Positions 1 through 8,771 are shown, numbered from the stretch's first letter. The stretch is DNA of 64,000 bases from Niveispirillum fermenti (GCF_048066175.1 NZ_JBLTXA010000010.1:124001-188000), one strand, 5' to 3'. The notes: generated by a model from the sequence alone, not told the origin. A program made the numbers and translations.

Positions 1-1
1 A

Positions 2-418
2 GCCGATGCGCGGCTGGCCTGGATCGTGAAACCCGATCCGGTCTGTTTCCCGCCAGACCTGGCCGGCGCGCTGGCAGCCCGTGCCGACTGGCTGTTCTGC
101 AACGCAGGCGAACGCGCCTGGCTGGAAGCCGCCCGCGATGGGTGCGGCGGCAGCCGGCCCCCGTCCGGCCAGACCCTGTTTGAAACGCACGGCGGCGAGG
201 GGGTGCGGGTTATGGTCGGGGTGGACGGCGACGGGGTGACGCTTCCCACCACACGGACCCTGGCCGTCACCGACGCCACGGGCGCCGGTGACAGCTTCGC
301 CGGCGCGACGCTGGCAGCGCTGCTGTATGGGGCATCGCCGGCCGCCGCCGCCCAGGCGGGCATGCAGGCCGCCGCCGCCCTGCTGGCCACCCGGATCAGC
401 CCAGCAGCAACCCCATGA
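2..418 (+). CDS. PfkB-family carbohydrate kinase, C-terminal part
   Basis: The gene enters from the left edge, so only the C-terminal ~138 residues are visible. The open frame continues to the first bases of the window. The signature DATGAGDSFAGA (about 297-332 nt) is the second PfkB motif; its GAGD holds the anion hole and the catalytic Asp of ribokinase-like sugar and nucleoside kinases. The end overlaps the tail of the convergent NupC-type transporter gene by 23 bp. Next to a nucleoside transporter, a ribokinase or nucleoside kinase role is plausible, but the substrate cannot be read from this fragment. Confidence 0.85.
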   Translation, partial: ADARLAWIVKPDPVCFPPDLAGALAARADWLFCNAGERAWLEAARDGCGGSRPPSGQTLFETHGGEGVRVMVGVDGDGVTLPTTRTLAVTDATGAGDSFAGATLAALLYGASPAAAAQAGMQAAAALLATRISPAATP

Positions 419-1649
419 GCGCACCGGTCATGCAGGTGGTGAGGAAGGCGGCCAGCAGCGCCTTGAACCCTAGCTGCACCACCTCCCCGACCTTGTCCGG
501 GGCCATGGAGGACAAGGTGCCGATCAGGATGGCGACCGAGCCGATATTGCCGAAGCTGCAGAGCGCATAGGTCATCATCAGCACGGTCTTGGGCTGGAGC
601 GCATCGGGCGGCAGGGCCATCATGTCGCTATAGGCCACGACCTCGTTGGTGATCAGCTTGGTGCCCAGCAGGGCCGCCGCCGGTTCCACATCCGCCAAAG
701 GCACGCCCATGGCCCAGGCCACCGGCGCCAGCAGCTTGCCCAGGATCAGCGACAGGGTCAGCGGCACGTCGCCCGGCGACAGCAGTGCCAGCCCCTTGTT
801 CACCAGCGCGATCAGCGACACGAAGACGATCAGCAGGGCCGTGATGTTGACGGCCATCTTCACGGCCTGCAACGTGCCCATGGTCAGCGCTTCCAGGCTG
901 GACCGGTAATGGGTGTCCAGGGCCATGGGTTCCGGCGGCGGCCCGTCGCCCGTGGCGGGGATGATCACGCGGGCCAGCGTGATGGCCATGGGGGTGGCGA
1001 TCAGCGACCCGATCAGCAGATGGCTGAAGGCATTGGGAACCTTTGATTCCAGAAGCGTGCCCAGCAGGATCATCATCGACCCGCCGATCACCGACAGCCC
1101 GTCCACCATGATGATGAACAATTCCCCGCGCGACAGGCGCGACAGATAGGGGCGCACCAGCATCGGTGCTTCCACCATGCCCAGGAAGATGCAGGCGGAC
1201 GTGGAGACCCCCACGGGGCCGCTGACCCCGAACACCCGCCCGAACAGCCAGGCGGCCCCCCGCACCACCCATATCAGAATACGCCAGTGCCAGAGCAGGG
1301 CGGCCAGCGCCCCGACCAGCAGGATGGCCGGCAGGGCCTGCAGGGCGAAGATGAAGGTGGAGGCCCCCGGCTCTACCCGGAACGGCTGCTCGCCGCCGCC
1401 CAGATAGCCGAACATGAACATGGTGCCGGCCTGGGTGGCCGACTGCACGGCATCCACCACATGCGCGATGCCGGCGAAGAACGCCGTCACGGCCGGCACC
1501 TGGGTCAGCAGCAGGGCCAGCCCCACCTGCACCGACAGGCCCACCAGCACGGCCCGCCAGGGGAATTGCCGCCGCGCCTCGGAGATCAGCCAGCACAGGG
1601 CAATGAACCCAGCCATGCCGGCCAGCGCGCGCACGCTCTCTTCCATCAT
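396..1649 (-). CDS. NupC-type concentrative nucleoside transporter
   Basis: A 417-residue inner-membrane protein, the normal length for bacterial CNT transporters, which import nucleosides with H+ or Na+. It is hydrophobic throughout. The gate region reads GVSTSACIFLGMVEAPMLV, and the C-terminal domain holds TKLITNEVVAYSDM, matching the NEF/V-x-AY motif of the family. It is divergent from the TonB receptor at 1980. A LacI-type palindrome lies about 40 bp upstream of its start, suggesting repression together with that receptor. The nucleoside role is inferred from the family; the exact substrates are unknown. Confidence 0.92.
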   Translation of the reverse strand: MMEESVRALAGMAGFIALCWLISEARRQFPWRAVLVGLSVQVGLALLLTQVPAVTAFFAGIAHVVDAVQSATQAGTMFMFGYLGGGEQPFRVEPGASTFIFALQALPAILLVGALAALLWHWRILIWVVRGAAWLFGRVFGVSGPVGVSTSACIFLGMVEAPMLVRPYLSRLSRGELFIIMVDGLSVIGGSMMILLGTLLESKVPNAFSHLLIGSLIATPMAITLARVIIPATGDGPPPEPMALDTHYRSSLEALTMGTLQAVKMAVNITALLIVFVSLIALVNKGLALLSPGDVPLTLSLILGKLLAPVAWAMGVPLADVEPAAALLGTKLITNEVVAYSDMMALPPDALQPKTVLMMTYALCSFGNIGSVAILIGTLSSMAPDKVGEVVQLGFKALLAAFLTTCMTGALMGLLLG

Positions 1650-1689
1650 GCCTCACCATGTCGCAGGGGATTGTCGAAGGCTACCGCAC

Positions 1690-1701
1690 TTAAACGTTTC
1701 A
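1690..1701. promoter_or_regulatory. LacI/GalR-type operator, transporter side
   Basis: TTAAACGTTTCA, a near-palindrome centred on CG, 41 bp upstream of the NupC-type start. It matches the second site at 1914-1925 in ten of twelve positions. AAACGTTT cores are typical of LacI/GalR-family operators. Confidence 0.7.
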
Positions 1702-1913
1702 TGTAAACTGCATACGTGACGATGCCAAGCGGATATGTAAAAATCCTTTTCCTGATAAGGAGATAGGGTGAATGATCAGGGCCGAACGGTTCCTTTCCGT
1801 GACCCATCGGGCCGCCTCCGGCGGGTTGCGCCCAGGAGAGGAATGAACGGGCAGGAAGGACACAGGGCAGAAAATCTGGATGAGTGTAAAAAATTCGTCA
1901 TTGAAATCAGTTA

Positions 1914-1925
1914 TGAAACGTTTCA
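1914..1925. promoter_or_regulatory. LacI/GalR-type operator, receptor side
   Basis: TGAAACGTTTCA, a perfect 12-bp palindrome 55 bp upstream of the TonB receptor start. It is the likely binding site of the LacI-family protein encoded at 4447-5451. Family knowledge supports this; binding itself is inferred. Confidence 0.75.
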
Positions 1926-1979
1926 CTTTTCATCCGGCCAAAGCGGCCCGGGAATGATCGAGGGGAAGGGTGTTTTGAG

Positions 1980-4349
1980 ATGACGAAACGGATGGTCCGA
2001 TCGCTGTCGGTGGCCCTGTGCGCGTTGGCCGGTTCAACCATCGCCCATGGGGATGTGCAGGCGCAGGAGGCGGCCGGCGGCCCGCTGGAGGAGATCGTGG
2101 TGACGGCCACGCGCTTCGGCTCCGGCCTGACCCGTGCGGCCTTTGCGCTGGGGGCTGATGACATCGCCACCCGGCCGCTGGGTGCCGACATCACGCAAAG
2201 CCTGGTCAAGGTGCCGGGCATCCAGGTGTCCACCGGGGATGCGCGCGGCGGCAGCTTCTCGTTCGAGATCTATCTGCGCGGTCTGACCGACGAGCAGATC
2301 GGCCTGACGCTGGACGGCATCCCTACCGGAGACAGCCGTTTCAACGGCGGGTCGCCGCCGCAGCGTTTCATCGAAAGCAGCAATGTCGCCCGCATCGACG
2401 TATCGCAGAGTGCTGGCGACATCGGCGCGCCGTCGCGTTTCGCCCTGGGTGGCTTCATCGATTTCATCACCGACAACCCCCGGCGTGAGGCGGGGGCGAC
2501 GGTGGAGGCGGGCCTCGGCTCCTTCGATTTCCGCCGGATCTATGGCCGTGTGGATACGGGCGAGGTGGCGCCCGGCCTGTCGGCCTACCTGTCGGTATCC
2601 GACCAGCGCAATGACATCTGGGCCGGCCGCAACAGCCGCGGGTCGGAACGGCAGCATGTCGAATTCAAGGCCGTCAAGCAGTTCGAGCAGGGGTCGTCCA
2701 TCAGCGCCCGCGTCTCCTACAACGACCAGACCGACAATGATTTCAACATCGTCACCAGGACCGAATATCTGGCGGACCGCCGCAACGACCGGGCCAGTGA
2801 CGCCTTGACGGGCATCCCGGCCCGCGATGTGGATTTCGGCGGCGCGCTGGGCGGCACGCGGGAGGATTGGCTGGCCTATGTCAATGCCCGGCTGGTGCTG
2901 ACCGACAGCCTGACCCTGTCGATCAATCCCTATTACCAGACGCTGGACGGCGAAAGCTTCCGCTATCAGGACCGGTCCCGCATCCTGGCGGGCGGGGATC
3001 CGCGGGCCGTCACGGGCTATAATGCCAATGGCGGTGCTGTCCGCCCGGCCCTGACCACCCTGCGCGACAGCAATGCCGTGGGCGGGCCGGCCGACATGCG
3101 GGTCACCCCGCGCGACCGTGAACGGTATGGCGTGACCAGTGAACTGAAGGCGCGTGACCTGTTCCCCGGCCATTCGCCGCGCATCGGTTTGTGGTGGGAA
3201 GGCGGCGACAGCTCGGAGACGCGAAATTTCCATCCCATCACCAACCCCGCCGGTTCCATCGATTATGACCGGGCACGGTTGAACTATGTCGAATATGACC
3301 GCTATGCCTCGGTAGAGACGCTGATGCTCTATGTTCAGGACCAGATGCGGTTCCTGGATGACAGGCTGAAGCTGGATGTGGGTTTCACCTATTACGACAT
3401 CACCTATGATGCCCGCTCGCCCCTGGAATATCAGGCACGCCTGAAATTCTCGCAGGATTCCGACATCAATCCCAAGTTCGGCGCCTCCTACCGGCTGGAC
3501 GATGCGGTGGAACTGTTCGGCGGCTATGCCCAGAATTTCGCGGGCATTCCGGAGGATGCCTTCCTGGGGTCAACGGCCGCCATCAATCCCGGCGACCTGT
3601 CGCCGGTGGAAACGGAGAATCTCGATATCGGCCTGCGCTATGTCCAGGGCGACAGCGCTTTCTCCATCCAGGCCTATCAGGTGAAGCTGAAGAACAATAT
3701 TGGCATTGTGCCGCGCGATCCGGGCGTGCCGCTGGATGTGGACGAGGTGATCCGCGGCAATGTCGCCACCCGCGCGGCCAACACGGCAGGCCAGAAGACG
3801 CAAGGCGTGGAGGTCACGGGCTATCACGATTTCGGGGATGTCGATCTCTACGCCTCCTATTCCTATCAGCGGGCGCGCCACGATGATCCGGCGGCGGGCA
3901 GCGCGGAACGGCGGGCGCTGGCCTCGCTGGCCATCATCGGCGGTGCTGCGGTGCGCGACATTCCCCGCCATTCGCTGTTCGCGCAGGCCGGCTGGACCCC
4001 GCTGGACGGATTGCGGCTGGAGGCCAACGGCCGCTATGTCGGGCGCCGCTTGGGTGGCCATATCGTCTGGCCCGGCACCTTCCAGGAAGCCGGGGTGGAA
4101 TATCTGGGCGGCTATGCGCTGTTCGGCGTGACGGCGCAGTATGAGCTTGAGGCACTGGGCCTGCCCGATGTGCGCCTGCAATTCAACGCCGACAATCTGT
4201 TCGACCGGCACTATATCGCCTCTGTCTCCGGTGCCACGGCGACGCAGCCCGAATACGGGCTCAGCAGCGGGCCCGGCATCCGCACGCTGGACCGTTACTT
4301 CATCGGTGCGCCGCGGACGCTGACCTTCTCCATCCGCGCGCAATTCTGA
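1980..4349 (+). CDS. TonB-dependent outer membrane receptor
   Basis: A 789-residue receptor. It has a signal peptide ending near AHGDVQAQ, a TonB box-like EEIVVTATR, a plug domain (about residues 45-165) and a beta-barrel that ends in the terminal Phe (TFSIRAQF) typical of outer-membrane proteins. Such receptors import scarce large or polar substrates using TonB energy. The context (NupC-type transporter, PfkB kinase, LacI regulator) suggests a nucleoside or sugar derivative rather than a siderophore. A LacI-type palindrome sits 55 bp upstream. The gene ends just before a strong hairpin at 4385-4416. Confidence 0.93.
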   Translation: MTKRMVRSLSVALCALAGSTIAHGDVQAQEAAGGPLEEIVVTATRFGSGLTRAAFALGADDIATRPLGADITQSLVKVPGIQVSTGDARGGSFSFEIYLRGLTDEQIGLTLDGIPTGDSRFNGGSPPQRFIESSNVARIDVSQSAGDIGAPSRFALGGFIDFITDNPRREAGATVEAGLGSFDFRRIYGRVDTGEVAPGLSAYLSVSDQRNDIWAGRNSRGSERQHVEFKAVKQFEQGSSISARVSYNDQTDNDFNIVTRTEYLADRRNDRASDALTGIPARDVDFGGALGGTREDWLAYVNARLVLTDSLTLSINPYYQTLDGESFRYQDRSRILAGGDPRAVTGYNANGGAVRPALTTLRDSNAVGGPADMRVTPRDRERYGVTSELKARDLFPGHSPRIGLWWEGGDSSETRNFHPITNPAGSIDYDRARLNYVEYDRYASVETLMLYVQDQMRFLDDRLKLDVGFTYYDITYDARSPLEYQARLKFSQDSDINPKFGASYRLDDAVELFGGYAQNFAGIPEDAFLGSTAAINPGDLSPVETENLDIGLRYVQGDSAFSIQAYQVKLKNNIGIVPRDPGVPLDVDEVIRGNVATRAANTAGQKTQGVEVTGYHDFGDVDLYASYSYQRARHDDPAAGSAERRALASLAIIGGAAVRDIPRHSLFAQAGWTPLDGLRLEANGRYVGRRLGGHIVWPGTFQEAGVEYLGGYALFGVTAQYELEALGLPDVRLQFNADNLFDRHYIASVSGATATQPEYGLSSGPGIRTLDRYFIGAPRTLTFSIRAQF

Positions 4350-4384
4350 TCGAAGCCGGCGGCGGGCTCCGTTATCCTGGTCTC

Positions 4385-4416
4385 GGCACCGGGCGGGGAT
4401 ACCCCCGCCCGGTGCC
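4385..4416 (+). terminator. Strong hairpin after TonB receptor gene
   Basis: A perfect 14-bp GC-rich stem (4385-4398 with 4403-4416) around the loop ATAC. Only a weak T run follows (TCTTT at about 4421). It is probably a terminator or attenuator between the receptor and lacI-type genes. Confidence 0.6.
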
Positions 4417-4446
4417 GTGGTCTTTCACAAGCGCGGGTGCAACCCC

Positions 4447-5451
4447 ATGTCGAAGCAGGCGCCCGGCCGCCGGGCGACGTTGAAAGAGGTGGCGAAGGCG
4501 GCGGGCGTGTCCCTGGCCAGCGCGTCCTATGCCATCAACGGTACCGGGTCGGTGGGGGACCAGACGCGCGAGCATGTGCTGGCCGTGGCGGCGCGGCTGG
4601 GCTATCGGCCCAACCAGAATGCCAAGGCCATGAAGACGGGTCGCACCGGCACCATCGGCCTGGTGCTGCCCGACCTGACCAATCCCTTCTTTCCGGCCCT
4701 GGCCCAGGCCGTGATCCAGGCGGCCCGCGGCCATGGTTACAGCGTGCTGCTGACCGACACGGAAGGCGAGCCGGAGGCCGAACGTCATGCCATCGATCTT
4801 CTGGCCGGGCGCGGGGTCGATGGGCTTGTCTGGTTTCCCATCGCCGATGACGGGGCGCTGCCCATGCTGGCCGAGGGCATCCCGGCTGTGGTTCTGGACC
4901 GGGCGCTGCCGGGCTATGACGTGATCCAGGCCGACTATGCCGAGGGTGGCCGGCTGGCGGCCGACCATCTGCTGTCGCTGGGCCATGTCGATATCGGCGT
5001 CATATCCGGTCCGCATGCCGCATCCAGCGCGCGGGCACGGGCCGATGCGGCCATCGGGGTCATCCGGCAGCGCGGGCGGCTGGCCTGGCATGTCGACAAC
5101 GCTTTCTCGCTGGATCTGGAGCCATCCGTGATGGAAGCCCTGGACGCACGCACAGCCACGGCCGTCATCGCCGGGGCCGACCTGATCGCCATCGGGGCCA
5201 TACGGCATTTGCAGGCCCGGGGCCTGTCCGTGCCGGGGGATGTGTCGGTCATCGGGTTCGATGACATTCCCTGGGCACCCCTGCACAATCCGCCATTGTC
5301 CACCATCGACATGCCGGTGGAGGAAATGGCCGTGGAAGCGGTGGACATTCTTTTGAACCGCATCGCCCAGCGCGGGGAGACGCGGCGGCGCGTCGTGTTC
5401 AACGTCGCCCTGGTGGCGCGCGGTTCCACCGGTCTGGTGCGCAAGCCATGA
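4447..5451 (+). CDS. LacI-family transcriptional regulator
   Basis: A 334-residue repressor-type protein. The N-terminal helix-turn-helix reads ATLKEVAKAAGVSLASASYAI, followed by the hinge region (RPNQNAKAMKTG) and a periplasmic-binding-protein-like effector domain with the usual C-terminal VIGFDDIPWAPLHNPPLSTI. I chose the ATG at 4447 because an upstream in-frame ATG (4417) directly abuts the hairpin. The gene ends in an ATGA overlap with the phytase-like lipoprotein gene, so the two are co-translated. It probably binds the two palindromes at 1690 and 1914. Confidence 0.93.
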   Translation: MSKQAPGRRATLKEVAKAAGVSLASASYAINGTGSVGDQTREHVLAVAARLGYRPNQNAKAMKTGRTGTIGLVLPDLTNPFFPALAQAVIQAARGHGYSVLLTDTEGEPEAERHAIDLLAGRGVDGLVWFPIADDGALPMLAEGIPAVVLDRALPGYDVIQADYAEGGRLAADHLLSLGHVDIGVISGPHAASSARARADAAIGVIRQRGRLAWHVDNAFSLDLEPSVMEALDARTATAVIAGADLIAIGAIRHLQARGLSVPGDVSVIGFDDIPWAPLHNPPLSTIDMPVEEMAVEAVDILLNRIAQRGETRRRVVFNVALVARGSTGLVRKP

Positions 5452-6599
5452 GGTGCCGGTTCCCCCTGTCGGCCTGGGTGGCCCTGGCGGCCCTGCTGTG
5501 GCTGCTGTCCGGCTGTGCTTTCATGCCATCCGGCCCGCATCTGCGCTATATCGGGCATTATGATATCCCGCATGGTCTGGATCTGGGCGGCCAGGGCATG
5601 CCGGGTGTGCCCTATGGCGGGATTTCCGGGATCGATCGCGATCCACGCACGGGCCTTTGGTACCTGATCAGCGACGACCGGTCGCAACGGGGTCCTGCCC
5701 GTTTCCTGACGGCGCGCATCGATGTCGATGCGAACGGTATCCACGCGGTCGACCTGCTGTCGGCCATTGCCCTGCGTGATGGGGACGGGGCGGTCTTTCC
5801 GCCGCCGGGTGGGGGCCGGCCGGCCATGGATGCCGAGACGCTGCGCCTGGACCCTTTCACCGGTGACCTGTTCTGGACCAGCGAGGGCGATCCGGCGGCC
5901 GGAGGCGACCCGCAGTTGACGCAAAGCCGGACGGATGGCGGGTTCGTTCGCACCCTGCCGCTGCCGCCGGCCTGGCGGTTCGATACGGCCGGCGGACAGG
6001 GGCCGCGCCCCAACATGACCCTGGAGGGGCTGGCCCTGGCCCGTGACGGCGATCTTTTCCTGGCCATGGAGGCGCCACTGATCCAGGACGGTCCCATCCC
6101 CACGCCCGAGCAAGGGGGATGGACACGGATCAGCCGCCTGTCGCGTGATGGCACCTTGCGCCGGCAATATGCCTACCGGTTGGACCCTATTCCGGCACGC
6201 CCGGCGGGCAAGTTCGCCGATAATGGCATATCGGAGATCGCATTGCTGGACGATGAAAGGCTGCTGATCCTGGAACGGGCCGGCATCCAGGCGGCGGATG
6301 GCCATTTTGCGTTCGATGTCCGGCTCTATCTGGCCGATCTTGCCAGCGCCGGGGATGTCGGCCAGGTCGTATCGCTGGCCGGGGCACCGCCGGCCCGGCC
6401 CGTTGGGAAACGCCTTGTGTTCGATTTCGGCCGGCTGGAGGGCCGCGCGCCTGACAATCTGGAAGCCATGGCGTTGTTCGCCGATCCTTCAACCGGCCAG
6501 TGTCTGCTGCTGCTGGCGTCCGACGATAATTTCCATCCCGGCCAGCGCAGCCACTTCCTGCTGTTCGCCGTCGATGGGGTGCCGCGCTGCGGGTCCTGA
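5448..6599 (+). CDS. Esterase-like phytase-family lipoprotein
   Basis: A 383-residue exported protein. The N-terminus is a lipoprotein signal peptide with a lipobox (LLSGC, Cys near residue 22). The rest matches the esterase-like activity of phytase family: PYGGISGIDRD, GLWYLISDD, MDAETLRLDP, NMTLEGLAL and LLILERAG mark blades of a beta-propeller. Members are thought to be periplasmic phosphoester hydrolases. Its start overlaps the LacI stop codon. With nucleoside uptake genes nearby it could dephosphorylate nucleotides outside the inner membrane, but that is inference. Confidence 0.8.
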   Translation: MRCRFPLSAWVALAALLWLLSGCAFMPSGPHLRYIGHYDIPHGLDLGGQGMPGVPYGGISGIDRDPRTGLWYLISDDRSQRGPARFLTARIDVDANGIHAVDLLSAIALRDGDGAVFPPPGGGRPAMDAETLRLDPFTGDLFWTSEGDPAAGGDPQLTQSRTDGGFVRTLPLPPAWRFDTAGGQGPRPNMTLEGLALARDGDLFLAMEAPLIQDGPIPTPEQGGWTRISRLSRDGTLRRQYAYRLDPIPARPAGKFADNGISEIALLDDERLLILERAGIQAADGHFAFDVRLYLADLASAGDVGQVVSLAGAPPARPVGKRLVFDFGRLEGRAPDNLEAMALFADPSTGQCLLLLASDDNFHPGQRSHFLLFAVDGVPRCGS

Positions 6600-6799
6600 C
6601 GCGAGGGCCGTCTGTGACATGCGTCTAAACAGATAATTGCGCGGTCACCTGATATTGTAAATAAAGCTTGTACAGAAACTGCGGTGGAGAAATGGCAATA
6701 TATTGATTTTAAAAGCTATTTTTATTGGTAATTTTCTATTGATCTTGAGGGTTTTGAAAATATTCCTGCGAACATGATGGGGGCGCCCGCGATCACCCC
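6600..6799. other. AT-rich intergenic region
   Basis: The stretch from about 6630 to 6775 is much more AT-rich than its surroundings and has no convincing ORF. It ends before the EcfG-like promoter of the Mn catalase gene. It may contain promoter or UP elements or be a trace of foreign DNA; nothing more specific is seen. Confidence 0.4.
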
Positions 6800-6824
6800 G
6801 GAACGTTTACAGCCCGTTCCTGTT
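6800..6824 (+). promoter_or_regulatory. EcfG-like general stress promoter of Mn catalase
   Basis: GGAAC at 6800-6804, a 16-nt spacer, then TGTT at 6821-6824. This resembles the alphaproteobacterial EcfG consensus GGAAC-N16/17-CGTT. It lies 55 bp before the catalase start. Mn catalases are often in that regulon. Confidence 0.5.
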
Positions 6825-6879
6825 GGGGCCAGTGCCGGTGTTTCCTGATCGGCACCCTATCCCACGAAGGACAGAACCC

Positions 6880-7779
6880 ATGTTCATGCACAATAAACGG
6901 CTGATGTATACGGTGCGCGTCGGCGCCCCCGATCCGAAGCTGGCGAGCTTGATGCTGGAACAGTTCGGTGGCCCCGACGGGGAACTGGCCGCGGCGATGC
7001 GCTATTTCACCCAGGGACTGGGCGATGACGACCCCGGCCGCAAGGATATGCTGATCGATATCGCCACAGAGGAATTGAGCCATCTGGAGGTCATCGGTTC
7101 CATCATCGCCATGCTGGGAAAGGGCACGCGCGGGCGTCTGGCCGAAGGGGTGGATGCGGGCGCCGGGTTGCTGACCAGCCTGACGGCCGGTGGCGAGAGC
7201 CATACGCTTTCAGTGCTCTATGGCAGCGGTCCGTCGCTGGTGAATTCCGCCGGCGTGCCCTGGACCGCCGCCTATGTCGACAGCCGGGGCGATCCGACCT
7301 GCGACCTGCGGTCCAACATCGCGGCAGAAAGCCGGGCCAAGATCATCTATGAGCGGCTGATCAACATCACCGACGATGCGGGCGTGAAGGACGCGCTGAC
7401 CTTTCTGATGACCCGGGAGATCGCGCACCAGAAATCCTTCGAGAAGGCGCTCTACGCCATTGAGGATAACTTCCCCCCCGGCAAGCTGCCGGGCGATCCG
7501 AAATTCACCGACAGCTATTACAATTCCAGCCAGGGGGAAGGGGATACCCGTGGCCCCTGGAACCAGGGCGAGGACTGGGAATTCATCAGCGATCCGGACC
7601 GGATGGCTGCCGTGGATGGGGGCTCCGGCGAGGCGTCGGTGAAGCTGAGCGCATCGGATTCCCGCGCGCTCAACCGGATGATGGAACGCACGGCCTCCCG
7701 CGCCGATGGCAACCCGCTGACGGGCGCGGAGCTGGGCAGCGGCGCCCAACTGGACATCGGCGGCCGTCCATTGTCCTGA
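6880..7779 (+). CDS. Manganese catalase
   Basis: A 299-residue di-manganese (non-heme) catalase that splits hydrogen peroxide. Ferritin-like four-helix-bundle metal ligands are visible: GELAAAMRYF (Glu35), ATEELSHLEV (Glu and His at about 65-68), AESRAKIIYERL (about 146) and REIAHQKSFEKAL (about 179). The C-terminal tail with WNQGEDWEF is usual for the long form. The ATG at 6880 has AAGGA nine bases upstream. It begins a stress cluster with two DUF892 proteins and is closed by a terminator at 7808-7830. Confidence 0.95.
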   Translation: MFMHNKRLMYTVRVGAPDPKLASLMLEQFGGPDGELAAAMRYFTQGLGDDDPGRKDMLIDIATEELSHLEVIGSIIAMLGKGTRGRLAEGVDAGAGLLTSLTAGGESHTLSVLYGSGPSLVNSAGVPWTAAYVDSRGDPTCDLRSNIAAESRAKIIYERLINITDDAGVKDALTFLMTREIAHQKSFEKALYAIEDNFPPGKLPGDPKFTDSYYNSSQGEGDTRGPWNQGEDWEFISDPDRMAAVDGGSGEASVKLSASDSRALNRMMERTASRADGNPLTGAELGSGAQLDIGGRPLS

Positions 7780-7807
7780 GGAATGTGGGCGCGTTGAGCC
7801 TGCTGCC

Positions 7808-7830
7808 AGGGGGCGTGATACCCCCTTTTT
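7808..7830 (+). terminator. Rho-independent terminator after Mn catalase
   Basis: GGGGG, a short loop (CGTGATA), CCCCC, then TTTTT. Compact and canonical, 29 bp after the catalase stop codon. Confidence 0.75.
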
Positions 7831-7953
7831 CGGGCTTGCGATATCGATCCGGGTAACCCCGAAAAGCAGGGGCTGTGCGCAGGCACGCACACCATCCCCG
7901 GCCGTTATCCCGGAGCCCGTCTGTGATCCATCTGTCGAACAGGAGACAATGTC

Positions 7954-8445
7954 ATGCAGACCACGCATGAGCATCTCGTCGATTGGCTGCGCGATGCCTA
8001 CGCCATGGAAGTGCAGGCCGAGAAGATGCTGTCGAACATGGCCGACCGCCTGGAGGATTATCCAGTGCTGAAGGCACGTCTGCTGCAGCATGTGGCGGAG
8101 ACGCGCAACCAGGCGGTGCTGGTGGAGCAGTGCCTGCATCAGCTCAATGCCGACACGTCCATGCTGAAGACGGGTATCGGTGCCATCACCGGAACGGCAC
8201 AGGCCTTCTCCGGCGTCTTTGCTTCAGACGAGGTCGTGAAGGGTGCAGTGTTCGGCGCGGCTTTCGAATATTACGAGATCATCAACTACAAGATCCTTGT
8301 CATGGCGGCGGAAGCCGCCGGGGAAACAGGGATCGCCGCAACGCTGGAACGCATCCTGGACGAGGAACGGCGAATGGCGGAATGGATGCAGGACAACTTG
8401 CCCACCATCCTGGGCGAATATCTCATGACCGGCAACAAGCGGTGA
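7954..8445 (+). CDS. YciE/YciF-type ferritin-like protein (DUF892)
   Basis: A 163-residue all-helical protein of the DUF892 family, small soluble ferritin-like proteins linked to stress responses. Features seen are the start LVDWLRDAYAMEVQAEKML, the central helix AAFEYYEIINYKILVMAAEAAG and the C-terminal LERILDEERRMAEWM, placing Glu and Tyr residues as in the family's putative di-iron site. Ribosome binding site AGGAGA at about 7941. It sits between the Mn catalase and a second DUF892 gene. The biochemical activity is not established for the family. Confidence 0.88.
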   Translation: MQTTHEHLVDWLRDAYAMEVQAEKMLSNMADRLEDYPVLKARLLQHVAETRNQAVLVEQCLHQLNADTSMLKTGIGAITGTAQAFSGVFASDEVVKGAVFGAAFEYYEIINYKILVMAAEAAGETGIAATLERILDEERRMAEWMQDNLPTILGEYLMTGNKR

Positions 8446-8471
8446 TCCGCCGGTCTGCGCATGACGGATCA
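8443..8471 (+). terminator. Inverted repeat at DUF892 stop codon
   Basis: TGATCCG at 8443-8449 (the TGA is the stop codon) pairs with CGGATCA at 8465-8471 around a 15-nt loop. It could act as a weak terminator. No T run follows. Confidence 0.35.
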
Positions 8472-8515
8472 CGCCCTGCGTGTTTCGAAAGGAAACTTGC
8501 CTTTCTGTGGAATGC

Positions 8516-8658
8516 CGGATCCCGGTGGGTGCAACTCACCGGGATCCGGTACGGCGGCGACCACCGCCGCACCGCACATGCGGCGTCGCCATGCCCACGA
8601 ATGTGGGCACCGGCGATTGACATACCGGTGATCGGTTGGGATCACCGGGACTGGGTAT
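8516..8658 (+). repeat. Multi-hairpin intergenic element, unit 1 (full)
   Basis: A series of five hairpins. A long variable stem (8516-8530 with 8534-8548, 15 bp, one wobble) is followed by CGGCGG/CCGCCG (8552-8569), CCGC/GCGG (8572-8583), TGCCCAC-GAAT-GTGGGCA (8592-8609), the linker CCGGCGATTGA, and a second variable stem (8625-8633 with 8640-8648). The same order occurs at 51.7 kb and, inverted, at 32.1 kb. Confidence 0.75.
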
Positions 8659-8734
8659 AGGCCGGTGACTGCCGGCCCGGCGCTTGAGGTGCCGAAAATC
8701 TTGGCCATCGGTCAAGATTTTCGGCCGCCGGTAT
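8659..8734 (+). repeat. Multi-hairpin intergenic element, unit 2 (partial)
   Basis: Directly follows unit 1. It keeps a hairpin with the conserved GACT loop (CCGGT-GACT-GCCGG), a linker like CGGCGNTTGAG, and a 12-bp perfect stem (8692-8703 with 8713-8724), ending in GCCGGTAT. The two middle hairpins of the full element are missing. Confidence 0.6.
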
Positions 8735-8745
8735 AAGTGTCGGAC

Positions 8746-8771
8746 GGAACTTCCGGTGTCGTGACGGCGTT
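8746..8771 (+). promoter_or_regulatory. EcfG-like promoter upstream of second DUF892 gene
   Basis: GGAAC at 8746-8750, a 17-nt spacer, then CGTT at 8768-8771: an excellent match to the alphaproteobacterial EcfG consensus. It would give a leader of about 290 nt for the gene at 9068. Confidence 0.55.

Larger units (their letters stand above)
1650..1979. promoter_or_regulatory. Divergent promoter region of transporter and TonB receptor
   Basis: A 330-bp intergenic region between two divergent genes, with one LacI-type palindrome close to each. AT-rich stretches at about 1735-1755 and 1885-1930 may hold the promoters. A 24-codon frame at 1772-1846 has a good ribosome binding site (AAGGAG at 1757-1762) but resembles nothing I know and is not called as a gene. 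Confidence 0.6.

Noticed and set aside
1772..1983. Small ORFs with a good ribosome binding site in the divergent promoter region
   Set aside because: They cross the likely operator of the TonB receptor and have no family resemblance. A leader peptide is possible but unsupported.
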